NCBI GenBank assembly: GCA_036676195.1
Contig: JAKFDK010000073.1
Span: 1-19,725 of the forward strand
Reading direction: 5' to 3'
Length of the DNA stretch: 19,725 nucleotides
Origin: JAKFDK01 sp036676195
GTDB lineage: Bacteria > Bacillota > Sulfobacillia > Symbiobacteriales > ZC4RG38
Position numbers and translations under genes: made by a program. The notes under the pieces are model-generated. The model did not search any database, was not told where the DNA came from, and saw only the letters and a program-made list of their open reading frames with translations. The number at the start of each line of letters is the position of its first letter. Within the stretch, counting starts at the first letter, position 1. This document shows, piece after piece, positions 8,180 through 14,394 of this stretch.

Positions 8180-8212
8180 TTGACACTTAATACATTTATA
8201 TGTTCATATAAT
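8180..8212 (+). promoter_or_regulatory. Promoter of the SLH-carbonic anhydrase gene, with two palindromes
   Basis: A consensus -35 TTGACA (8180-8185) and consensus -10 TATAAT (8207-8212) are present, but 21 nt apart, longer than the usual 17. The spacer and -10 are covered by TTATATGTTCATATAA (8196-8211), two 7-bp arms with a 2-nt centre. A second palindrome ATCACA-CCT-TGTGAT follows at 8217-8231, in the early transcribed region. The layout suggests an operator-controlled promoter, perhaps one needing DNA distortion for activity. Confidence 0.55.
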
Positions 8213-8264
8213 CACGATCACACCTTGTGATACACAGTTTTTATATAAGGAGGAGAATCTATCC

Positions 8265-9149
8265 ATGCCACTCAAGAAGCGTGATCTGACCCTGACCCTG
8301 GCCAGTACAATGGTTGGCCTGACTCTGGGTGTGAGCGGACTGGCCCTGGCCCAGAGCCCTTCCTTCCGCGATCTGCCTGCCGACCACTGGGCCGCCAAAG
8401 CTGTGCATTACCTGGCCGAGCGGAATATCATCAAGGGCTATGAGGATCAGACTTTCCAACCCAACAAGCCGGTCACCCGAGCGGAGTTCGCCCAGGGCCT
8501 TTATCAAGCGAAAACAGCCCCGAACATCGTTCAGGCGCCGCTGACCGAATGGAACCAGGATCTGCCTTCCCCCCGGATTGACCCGGAGGCGTACGTGAGC
8601 CAGGGCGCCACCGTCACCGGTGACGTGACCGTTGAAAAGAACGTATTCGTAGCCCCCTCCGCCTCCGTGCGCGGTGACGAGGGCCGGCCCATTGTGATAA
8701 AAGAAGGCAGCAACATCCAGGACGGCGCCGTGATCCACGGCCTGGAGAACTCCAAGAACGCCGCCAACCGCTACCCCGGCCCCGACGGGAAGGAACACTC
8801 AGTCTATGTAGGCCGGAATGTCTCCGTTGCCCATGGCGCCCTGGTGCACGGCCCGGCGATTGTCGATGATGACACCTTCCTGGGCTTTAACGCCATTGTG
8901 CTCAAGGCCAAGGTGGGCAAGGGTGTTTTCGTTGGCCATGGCGCCATGGTCATTGGCGTGACGGTGGTGGATAACAAGTTCGTCCCCAACGGCGCCGTCA
9001 TTGACACCCAGGAAAAGGCCGACGCCCTGCAGGAAAAGACTCGGGCCAACGAGGAGTTCGCCGCCGAGGTCATTCACGTAAACCAGGCCTTCGCCCGCGG
9101 CTATCGCGATCAGCCGGCGGGGCAGCAGCCTGGCCACACCGCGCACTAG
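8265..9149 (+). CDS. Exported gamma-carbonic anhydrase with N-terminal SLH motif
   Basis: This 294-aa protein begins with a signal peptide (residues 1-29, likely cut after ALA). One S-layer homology motif follows (about 33-80; FRDLPADHWA to GYEDQTFQPNKPVTRAEFAQGL, including the TRAE wall-binding signature). A left-handed beta-helix domain of the Methanosarcina Cam type fills about 103-285. Expected zinc ligands are His158, His190 and His195. RGDEG (136-140) carries the Cam Arg59/Glu62 equivalents, IQDG the Gln75 equivalent, and Glu161 sits where the Cam proton-shuttle Glu84 would be. The acidic loop between ligands is slightly shorter than in Cam. It should interconvert CO2 and bicarbonate at the cell surface, held by the wall polymer. 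Start: ATG with AAGGAGGAG 9 nt upstream. It is a single-gene unit. The fusion with a single SLH motif is unusual; the enzyme assignment is well supported. Confidence 0.93.
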   Translation: MPLKKRDLTLTLASTMVGLTLGVSGLALAQSPSFRDLPADHWAAKAVHYLAERNIIKGYEDQTFQPNKPVTRAEFAQGLYQAKTAPNIVQAPLTEWNQDLPSPRIDPEAYVSQGATVTGDVTVEKNVFVAPSASVRGDEGRPIVIKEGSNIQDGAVIHGLENSKNAANRYPGPDGKEHSVYVGRNVSVAHGALVHGPAIVDDDTFLGFNAIVLKAKVGKGVFVGHGAMVIGVTVVDNKFVPNGAVIDTQEKADALQEKTRANEEFAAEVIHVNQAFARGYRDQPAGQQPGHTAH

Positions 9150-9488
9150 TCACAGCCACGGCTGGCCTCAGGTTTGATCCAATTGACTTACGTCCAGGGA
9201 CAGAGGGGCATACCCGTGTAGGCGGAACGGAGTGGAAGTGGGCGACGTCTCCTTTATGTACGGCATCTGGGCGGTGGGAAGATACGGTCGGCGTGAAGGG
9301 AAGTTGGCAGGAGTAAGCTGGTCACTCGCATTGGATCCGGTATCTGGCCCTCGCCGGGGTCCTGTGCCGGTCGTCTCAGGAGCGACGACCAGCCGATCCC
9401 TACGGCACGCGGCCCGAGGCGCCTCGGCCACGATCCGGGAGCGGGCGGACTTGGCTCGACCGGGCCGCCCGCCTGGATATCGAGGCCG
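9150..9488. other. Stretch without a recognisable gene
   Basis: No ribosome-binding-site-supported frame or protein motif was found on either strand. Open frames here overlap each other and read as arginine/proline-rich noise. It probably contains decayed sequence belonging to the methyltransferase-like fragment that follows. Confidence 0.4.
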
Positions 9489-9740
9489 GTGGGTACGGCC
9501 AGTGCCAGGCCGGGAGGTTACTGGATTGCGGGCAACCAGCAGGCATCCGAGCTGGGCCACGTCTTTGTCATTGCGTCTTGGGGGGACCTGCGGCCACTGC
9601 TCCCGCAGGAGTTGCTGGCCCTCGTGGACCTGGCACAGGGGTGGCAGTTTGCGGACTGGTGGGGCGACTTTCATCTGACCCGCCCCCTGGGGCAGAACGA
9701 ACAGGCCTGGCGGATGATCGTGGCCTTCCAGACCCAGTAG
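9489..9740 (+). pseudogene. C-terminal fragment resembling a SAM-dependent methyltransferase
   Basis: The last ~60 codons of this frame read like real protein: GDLRPLLPQELLALVDLAQG, then FADWWGDFHLT and WRMIVAFQTQ before TAG. This resembles the C-terminal pattern of class I methyltransferases, in which a P-x-ELxxLL helix is followed by a W/YGDFD strand and a final R-MIVVA strand. No SAM-binding motif, start codon with ribosome binding site, or upstream continuation could be found, so it looks like a truncated remnant. The family call is from remembered sequence patterns and is tentative. Confidence 0.35.
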
Positions 9741-9864
9741 CTTCGTCCGCAAACGTCTGCCTGTCGTCCGACAGCCCCATACCTTCGTCCGCAAACGTCT
9801 TCCTAGTCCGACAGCCCCATACCTTCGTCCGCAAACGTCTCCCTATCGTCCGACAGGCCGGTAC
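9741..9864. repeat. Three tandem 40-42 bp repeats
   Basis: Units lie at 9741-9782, 9783-9822 and 9823-9864. Each begins CTTCGTCCGCAAACGTCT and continues with a short variable part (4-5 nt), then GTCCGACAG and a CCCCATAC or GGCCGGTAC end. The second unit lacks 2 nt. They start directly after the stop of the methyltransferase-like fragment. The head-to-tail layout without unique spacers excludes CRISPR. Function unknown. Confidence 0.85.
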
Positions 9865-10069
9865 CTGCTGCCTGCTGCACGGGGACGTGGCCATCGGTCC
9901 GCCCAATCAGACAACAGTTCAAGCAGCTCTGCCTTTCGTTTATAGAAACCATTCCTTCCATATATAGTATTACTTAGATAAATGCAACATGTGAATAATT
10001 CAAAGTATTCCACGTTGCATCCAATCTTGGTATTATTTACTTGTTCGCAGACGAAAGGGGGATTGTGGA
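9865..10069. other. AT-rich upstream region of the 157-aa gene
   Basis: Base composition falls sharply to AT-rich at about 9935-10045 compared with its surroundings. An inverted pair, ATGCAAC (9982-9988) and GTTGCAT (10014-10020), flanks 25 nt. The region very likely contains the promoter of the following small ORF and gene, but I could not choose a convincing -35/-10 pair. Confidence 0.4.
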
Positions 10070-10138
10070 ATGGTACCAGAATCGCTGCCCCCGGCCCAGA
10101 GCCAGCCGAGCCTGCGTAAGGCACAGCCGCTGGACTGA
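10070..10138 (+). CDS. Possible 22-aa leader peptide
   Basis: The ORF runs ATG to TGA (MVPESLPPAQSQPSLRKAQPLD). It is preceded by AAAGGGGG at 10054-10061, a good ribosome binding site 8 nt away. The next gene begins 11 nt after this stop (GTG 10150) or 26 nt after it (ATG 10165) and has no clear ribosome binding site of its own. This peptide may therefore deliver ribosomes to it by reinitiation. Alternatively it is the true N-terminus of the 157-aa gene, separated by a frameshift. The peptide is proline- and serine-rich and matches nothing I know. Confidence 0.4.
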   Translation: MVPESLPPAQSQPSLRKAQPLD

Positions 10139-10149
10139 GTGCGGTAACC

Positions 10150-10623
10150 GTGCGCTTTCGGAATATGAAAGATCCGGAACTGGTGCTGCACTGGCGTAGC
10201 TATGTGGCCGAGTCCTCCTCCCTGGCGGCCCTGCTGATCGGCCAGGTGTCCCAGGAATCCGGCACCGGCACCACCCGCCCTGATGCACTGATTGTCAATG
10301 AGATTGAAGGCGCCCCGGACGACCTGGCCCTGGTCCCGACCCTGAACAAAAGCTCCGCCCACCTCCCGGTGACCTGGGTCCAGGACGGAGCCAAGGCCCG
10401 CATTAACCTGAAAAAGCTCCTGATGGTCCGCCGCTTCCCCATTCCCAAGGGAACCAGGGTCCACATTCCCATCTCGGCGGAAAGCCTGGAAGGCGTGGGG
10501 CCGACCATCGCCGTCCATTTTGGTCAGGCACAGTTTGAGCCCATCGAGCGGAGCAAGCGCCTGAACCGCCGGGACACCGCCGTGCCGGTAGCGGCCCCCG
10601 GCAGTGACCCGGACCCGGCATAA
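10150..10623 (+). CDS. Hypothetical protein of unknown function (157 aa)
   Basis: I do not recognise the family. The frame is consistent with real coding: balanced composition, hydrophobic strands (SLAALLIGQV, DALIVNEIEG, RVHIPI, TIAVHFGQ) and a charged, proline-rich tail at about 135-157. There is no signal peptide, membrane segment or cysteine motif. The beta-strand-like pattern could be a small beta-barrel domain. GTG at 10150 or ATG at 10165 may be the start; neither has a strong ribosome binding site, so translation probably depends on the small upstream ORF. It is a single gene followed within about 20 bp by a very strong hairpin, which supports it as the end of a real transcript. Confidence 0.6.
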   Translation: MRFRNMKDPELVLHWRSYVAESSSLAALLIGQVSQESGTGTTRPDALIVNEIEGAPDDLALVPTLNKSSAHLPVTWVQDGAKARINLKKLLMVRRFPIPKGTRVHIPISAESLEGVGPTIAVHFGQAQFEPIERSKRLNRRDTAVPVAAPGSDPDPA

Positions 10624-10645
10624 AGGAGCGGCTGTACCGAGCCGG

Positions 10646-10684
10646 AACCAGCAGGGACGCCCAACCTGGGCGTCCCTGCTGGTT
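10646..10684. terminator. Perfect 18-bp hairpin between convergent units
   Basis: Arms 10646-10663 and 10667-10684 are exact complements with a 3-nt loop. It lies 23 bp after the 157-aa gene and before the SLH remnant, which converges from the other side. It probably stops transcription from both directions. T-runs are short (TTT on the plus strand). Confidence 0.75.
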
Positions 10685-10734
10685 TGCTGTTTCCCGTGAC
10701 ACGGTGGGTCTCCGGAGCCGCCCAGCGGCCGATG

Positions 10735-11324
10735 CTACCGGCCCACCTGGTCCCGGATCCGGACCACCAGCACAGCGGCCTGAGCCCGGGTGGCCGTGGC
10801 CGGCGCACGGAAGCTGCCGTCCGGGAAGCCCTGCATCAGATCGGCGTTTGCGGCCAGGCGGATGGCGGACAGCGCCCAGTCGGGGATTTCCGCCAGGTCT
10901 GTAAACAGCCGTTCCTCCGGGGGCGGCAGAACAACCCCCTGATAAGCAGCCTCCCGCACCGCCAGAATCGCCAGTTCTGCCCGGGAAATCCCGGCATCGG
11001 GCCGGACATTGCCGTCCGTGTAACCCTGCACCAGGCCCACCTGTGGTAGCCCCGCGCCCAGTCGGGAATCTGGTCCTGGTCGGCATAGCAGCCAGGTATC
11101 CACATCTGGGGCCAGCCCCAGGGCCCGGCCAGCATGACCACAAACTGCACCCGGCTGACCGGCTCGTCCGGCCGGAAAGTGCCGTCCGGGAAGCCACGGA
11201 GCACGCCTGCCTGCACCAGGTTGCGGATGTGCTCCTCGGCCCAGTAACCGGCGATATCGGTCATTGCCGCCTCAGGGGCCGTGACGCTGCCGCCGGTTGC
11301 CCCGCCCCGACCCGCATTCCCCAC
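10735..11324 (-). pseudogene. Broken three-motif S-layer homology (SLH) protein remnant
   Basis: The minus strand encodes three consecutive SLH motifs in two frames. The first (DIAGYWAEEHIRNLVQAGVL, then GFPDGTFRPDEPVSRVQF) is read from the frame beginning at 11324. The second (QGYTDGNVRPDAGISRAEL) and third (GFPDGSFRAPATATRAQ, ending at the TAG at 10735) are read from another frame. The break lies near 11050, where the reading jumps inside the second motif and about ten bases seem missing. No start codon with ribosome binding site, signal peptide or functional domain is present upstream, so only the wall-anchor end survives. It lies about 150 bp behind the last tail-collar gene on the same strand. 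A coding-strand sequencing error could mimic the frameshift, but the missing N-terminus argues for real decay. Confidence 0.75.
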
Positions 11325-11471
11325 CGCGTCTGCACAGCCAGAACGGCGCCGGCGCTCACCTGGAAGGTCACGGTCGGCCGGGTGGTATGCCCGCCGCTGC
11401 GGCCCTGGGGCGGGGCGCGCCCGGCCAGTGGTGGTGGCAGCAAGCTCAGTCCGGCATTCGGTTCGCCAACC

Positions 11472-11993
11472 CTACTCCCGGACTGGATAATCACCCTGCA
11501 GGGAAATAATGAAGGTCAGACCGAGGTAAGGCTGCATGTTGTTATGTGGCTGGCCACCACCCGCAGGCGCTATGGCCTGGCTACTCATGGTGTCTCCTGC
11601 GGTTGGCGAGTACAACGCGCCCTTCCCCCTTTGCGATACGGCCCAGACCGCGCCGATCGGACTGGCTGTTGCGGCGGTACTTGAACTGCACCCGGGCTGG
11701 TGGGCATGTGCGGGGAGCCCGGACTCTGACAGCGCCACCGTTGCTGCCCCGCCGCTCTTCCCCAGATCCCGCTTCGACAGGCCAGCGCCCTGCCCCTGCT
11801 GCATGGGTGCGCGGCCCTGCAGGTCGGGCAAGGCGAAAGTGCTCTTCCCATCGCCGCCATAGGTGGTGCCGAGCACGGAAAAGAGCGCCGTGTTTTGAGA
11901 AATCGCCAGGGTCTGGCCGTTGCATAGCGCCCAGCCCCTGGGCGCAAAGTTACCGGCAAATATCCGGATTTCACCTACATACGAGTCTGACAT
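11472..11993 (-). CDS. Phage tail collar / microcystin-dependent-protein family protein C
   Basis: This 173-aa protein has the N-terminal tail-collar domain (about 5-65: GEIRIFAGNFAPRGWALCNG, then TTYGGDG, FALPDLQGRAP), as in phage short-tail-fibre collars and in bacterial MDP proteins. A variable Ser/Ala/Gly-rich middle with PAHAHQPG (about 96-103) follows, then the conserved C-terminal GGGQPHNNMQPYL and FIISLQGDYP. It is the third collar gene of the operon, starting 16 bp after the second one's stop. The ATG is preceded by GAGGGA. The protein probably forms a small trimeric beta-rich fibre or particle component; the cellular role of stand-alone MDP proteins is not established. The C-terminal segment is the most divergent of the three. 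Confidence 0.9.
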   Translation of the reverse strand: MSDSYVGEIRIFAGNFAPRGWALCNGQTLAISQNTALFSVLGTTYGGDGKSTFALPDLQGRAPMQQGQGAGLSKRDLGKSGGAATVALSESGLPAHAHQPGCSSSTAATASPIGAVWAVSQRGKGALYSPTAGDTMSSQAIAPAGGGQPHNNMQPYLGLTFIISLQGDYPVRE

Positions 11994-12009
11994 GGCTCAT
12001 TCCCTCACT

Positions 12010-12504
12010 TCAGTTTCGGGATGGGAAGATGCCCTGAAGGGCGATGATGAAGTTCAGGACCAGATACGGCTGCATGTTTTCGTGCGCCTGACCGCCACCT
12101 GTTGACTGGATGGCGCTGGGGTGCATCTGCCCGTTGGGCGAGTTGCCATAGGCATTATCTGGCGTAGTCGCCCAGTAGTTATTCACAGGCGAGGTCGCAT
12201 CCGCCGCGTCGCCACCCACCGCCGTGTGCGCGTGGGCGGGCATTTCCGCCACGGTCAACGTGTGTGCTTCCTCCCCGTTCACCTCACCCCAGGTAATGCC
12301 GTTGCCAATGTGAACAGGCGCGCGCCCACGCAAATCCGGGAGAGCGAAGGTCCTCTGTCCATCGCCACCATAGGCGGTTCCCAGCAGCGCATACAGCGCC
12401 TGATTCTGCATAATGGGCAGCAACTGGCCGTTGCACAGGGCCCAGCCCTGCGGTGCAAATGAAAAGGCAACCAACCGGATTTCACCCAGAAACGGTTCTG
12501 CCAT
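12010..12504 (-). CDS. Phage tail collar / microcystin-dependent-protein family protein B
   Basis: The 164-aa protein shares the same layout: collar domain near residues 4-62 (GEIRLVAFSFAPQGWALCNG, TAYGGDG, FALPDLRGRAP), EMPAHAHTA in the middle and GGGQAHENMQPYL with FIIALQGIFP at the end. I start it at ATG 12504 because GGAGGAG (12516-12510) lies 5 nt upstream; the GTG at 12510 would overlap that ribosome binding site. It lies 46 bp after protein A and 16 bp before protein C. The three paralogues share ends but differ in the middle, as expected if they build one hetero-assembly or bind different targets. Confidence 0.9.
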   Translation of the reverse strand: MAEPFLGEIRLVAFSFAPQGWALCNGQLLPIMQNQALYALLGTAYGGDGQRTFALPDLRGRAPVHIGNGITWGEVNGEEAHTLTVAEMPAHAHTAVGGDAADATSPVNNYWATTPDNAYGNSPNGQMHPSAIQSTGGGQAHENMQPYLVLNFIIALQGIFPSRN

Positions 12505-12550
12505 GCTCACTCCTCCATCACCTGTGGACTTGCCGCCAGCGCTGCTGCCG

Positions 12551-13066
12551 TTAGGACTGTTGCGGAAAGATCCCTTGCACTGCGATGATCATGTTAACCA
12601 CCAGAAAAGGCATCACATTGTCGTGCGGCTGACTTCCCCCCGCCGGCTGGACGGCGTTGGCGTTCATGGCCTGGTTGGCGTCAGCCGCCAGGTACTGGTT
12701 CCGGCCCGACTTTGCCCATACGCCGCCGGCGGCGCCTTTCTGGACGCCTGGTTCTGATTGGGCCAGCACGGGATGGACGTGGGATGGAAGGTGGTTCGTT
12801 GTCAGGGTCACGCTTTCCGTACCGCCGGCCTGAGCAAAGCTGTACGACGTGCCCGAGCTGGGATTTGTGCCCTGGTGAATCGGAATCCGGCCGCGCAGGT
12901 CGGGGACGGCAAACGTGGTCTGCCCATCGCCGCCATACGTTGTGCCAATCAGGGCAAACAGCACTTCGTTCTCACTGATGGAAAGCAGTCGCCCATCGCA
13001 CAGCGCCCAACCTTGGGGGGCATAGTTGCCACCAAACATGCGAATCTCCCCGATAAATGCGTCCAT
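12551..13066 (-). CDS. Phage tail collar / microcystin-dependent-protein family protein A
   Basis: This 171-aa protein is the first collar gene of the operon. It has GEIRMFGGNYAPQGWALCDG, TTYGGDG and FAVPDLRGRIPIHQG in the collar domain, LPSHVHPV in the middle and GGSQPHDNVMPFL with MIIAVQGIFP at the C-terminus. The start is ATG 13066 with AAAGGAGGAC just upstream; the longer open frame runs back through the preceding gene and is not used. It begins 13 bp after the DUF6916-like gene. No tail tube, sheath, baseplate or lysis genes are nearby, so it is not part of a recognisable prophage. Confidence 0.9.
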   Translation of the reverse strand: MDAFIGEIRMFGGNYAPQGWALCDGRLLSISENEVLFALIGTTYGGDGQTTFAVPDLRGRIPIHQGTNPSSGTSYSFAQAGGTESVTLTTNHLPSHVHPVLAQSEPGVQKGAAGGVWAKSGRNQYLAADANQAMNANAVQPAGGSQPHDNVMPFLVVNMIIAVQGIFPQQS

Positions 13067-13079
13067 CTGGGTCCTCCTT

Positions 13080-13382
13080 TCAAATCCGCGGGCGGTTGAA
13101 AACCGCTTCATAAGAATAGCCCTGTGCGTCCTGGCCAACGGGAACCACGAACAGGTCGAATACCCCCAGCTGGTCGTGCTCCATCCGATAGATCCGCTGC
13201 GGCAGAAACGGGTCAAGGGGACCGCGAAACACGGCGGCGAACTGCTCGTGTTGTGGCGACGACCCCAGGTCGCGCACCTGAATCAATTCCATCTCTGCAC
13301 TGCTGCCTGCAGCTCCGGGGTACACACGAAACGTGCTGTAAACCTGTTCGGTGAAAATGGTAAGGGTCAACCTGTCCAGCAT
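13080..13382 (-). CDS. DUF6916-like small protein of collar clusters
   Basis: This 100-aa protein has the pattern I recall for DUF6916: an N-terminal LTLxxF start, a Glu-rich middle strand (EMELIQVRDLG), then FAAVFRGPLDPFLPQRIYRM, FDLFVVPVGQ and YEAVFNRP. This domain commonly accompanies tail-collar/MDP genes. It starts 3 bp after the acetyltransferase stop and ends 13 bp before collar gene A, so it is clearly co-transcribed. Its function is unknown; the beta-rich pattern suggests a small barrel or sandwich that may act as an assembly or adaptor part for the collar proteins (inference). Confidence 0.8.
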   Translation of the reverse strand: MLDRLTLTIFTEQVYSTFRVYPGAAGSSAEMELIQVRDLGSSPQHEQFAAVFRGPLDPFLPQRIYRMEHDQLGVFDLFVVPVGQDAQGYSYEAVFNRPRI

Positions 13383-13385
13383 TGC

Positions 13386-13862
13386 TCAACCCCCACGTGT
13401 TGCGGCCCGCCACTCCATGGCATAGTGCGTGCCGTTCTCCCCTGCCACACAAAAACCAAGCCGTTCATACAGGCGCCGGGCCGGGTTGTTTTTCATGACC
13501 TGAAGCTGGAGGGTCTTGCCGGCCTGCGCCGCTTCCGCCTGAAGTTCCTGCACCAGCAGGGTGCCAAGCCCGGCCCGACGGAACTCCGGCAACAGGGCTA
13601 TATCCGCCAGCCGGATGGCCTGTTCTGCCCTCACCACAATCAAACGGCCAACCCGCTGGTCGTGGTGAACCACGACACGGTGATCCGCATCCGGGTACTG
13701 CCGTTGATAAGAAACCTGCTGTGCACGCCACTGCATCCTGAGAAAGGCATCCTGTTGGGCCGCATCCCAGCCCCAGGCGGCCACTTCCTCGCTCCGGGTA
13801 CTGGCGTAAACCTGAAACAAGTAAGCCTCGTCATCCGGACAGACCGGAACGGTACGCAGCAT
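13386..13862 (-). CDS. GNAT family N-acetyltransferase of the collar cluster
   Basis: This 158-aa protein has the GNAT fold: the acetyl-CoA-binding pyrophosphate loop RRAGLG after the LADIALLPEF strand (about 95-110), then LQLQVMKNNPARRLYERLGF and a terminal YAMEWRA strand. ATG 13862 is chosen because AGGAGGG lies just upstream; the longer frame to 13934 runs into the promoter. The early motif YASTRSEEVAAWGWDAAQQDAFLRMQ is, from memory, typical of GNATs encoded beside MDP collar genes. It leads the operon, so it may modify a collar protein or its receptor, but the substrate is unknown. Confidence 0.88.
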   Translation of the reverse strand: MLRTVPVCPDDEAYLFQVYASTRSEEVAAWGWDAAQQDAFLRMQWRAQQVSYQRQYPDADHRVVVHHDQRVGRLIVVRAEQAIRLADIALLPEFRRAGLGTLLVQELQAEAAQAGKTLQLQVMKNNPARRLYERLGFCVAGENGTHYAMEWRAATRGG

Positions 13863-13950
13863 AAGTCCCTCCTGGCAACCCCGTAGGCGACTAGTCATAC
13901 CCGCAGGGTTGCTTGCCGTCGCAACAGTATTCACTAATGGCTATTAACTC

Positions 13951-13979
13951 AATCTAGCATCTACGACCGCTAGTGTCAA
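13951..13979 (-). promoter_or_regulatory. Promoter of the GNAT-DUF6916-collar operon
   Basis: On the minus strand a perfect -35 TTGACA (13979-13974) is followed after exactly 17 nt by TAGATT (13956-13951, four of six consensus positions). It lies about 90 bp upstream of the acetyltransferase start. This is a good sigma-A-type candidate. Confidence 0.6.
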
Positions 13980-13996
13980 AAGGAGTTTCAACTATT

Positions 13997-14101
13997 GTGA
14001 TTCCCCAAAAGGCTGTGCCGGTGGGAGGGACGCTGGTCTGTGCTGTGCAAGGCGTGGTGGCGGGGCGCCCGGTGTTGGAGCAGTACGAAGAGGTGGAATA
14101 A
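13997..14101 (+). CDS. Possible 34-aa small protein
   Basis: A GTG-started frame (IPQKAVPVGGTLVCAVQG to EQYEEVE, then TAA) lies 12 nt behind AAAGGAG at 13978-13984. A strong hairpin starts 21 bp after its stop. The composition is protein-like, with an acidic end, but I know no family for it. It could equally be the surviving end of a lost gene. Confidence 0.3.
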   Translation: MIPQKAVPVGGTLVCAVQGVVAGRPVLEQYEEVE

Positions 14102-14122
14102 GTCAGGAGTCGCCAACAATAC

Positions 14123-14170
14123 CGCCAAGCGGGCCGTCGCCCAGAATAAAGGGTGACGGTCCGCTTGGCG
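14123..14170. terminator. 20-bp hairpin between divergent units
   Basis: Arms 14123-14142 and 14151-14170 pair over 20 bp with two differences, both G-U pairs when read as plus-strand RNA, around the loop AGAATAAA. The wobble-preserving differences hint at function as plus-strand RNA. There is no T-run. It may be the terminator of the small ORF just upstream. Confidence 0.5.
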
Positions 14171-14333
14171 AGGCTGCTGTGTTCCTGGCAGGACATAGCT
14201 CTGGCATGCGCTGACTGCCCGCTTGGACGAGTACGCGGTTCCTGTTACGCTCTGGCTGAATCGTGGGACCAGCAAACAATGAATTTAATAGATTCCCTGG
14301 CCGGTGTCGGTCTATTTCTAATATATATACCTG

Positions 14334-14362
14334 TTGATTTTTTCAATCCATTGAAATAGCAT
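14334..14362 (+). promoter_or_regulatory. Candidate promoter of the triple-repeat gene with a palindrome in its spacer
   Basis: TTGATT (14334-14339) and TAGCAT (14357-14362) are 17 nt apart. The palindrome TTTCAA-TCCA-TTGAAA (14341-14356) fills the spacer almost exactly. The region is locally AT-rich (about 14280-14360). Both hexamers match only 4 of 6 consensus bases, so the promoter is tentative. Confidence 0.35.
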
Positions 14363-14394
14363 TGGGACAGACCAGAGGCAAGGAGGGAAATATC

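Noticed and set aside
9232..9678. 148-codon ORF as a gene
   Set aside because: It has no ribosome binding site, Arg/Gly/Pro-rich noise composition, and a different, more protein-like frame overlaps its second half.
9741..9864. CRISPR array
   Set aside because: The units are head-to-tail with only a few variable bases, no unique spacers and no cas genes.
11261..11494. Minus-strand 77-codon frame between collar gene C and the SLH remnant
   Set aside because: It overlaps the collar gene end, has no ribosome binding site and no motif; it could be decayed upstream sequence of the SLH gene, but I cannot support it as a feature.
11472..13066. Prophage or phage tail module
   Set aside because: Only collar-domain proteins are present. 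There is no tube, sheath, baseplate, capsid, integrase or lysis gene, and the neighbours (GNAT, DUF6916-like) are typical of stand-alone MDP clusters.
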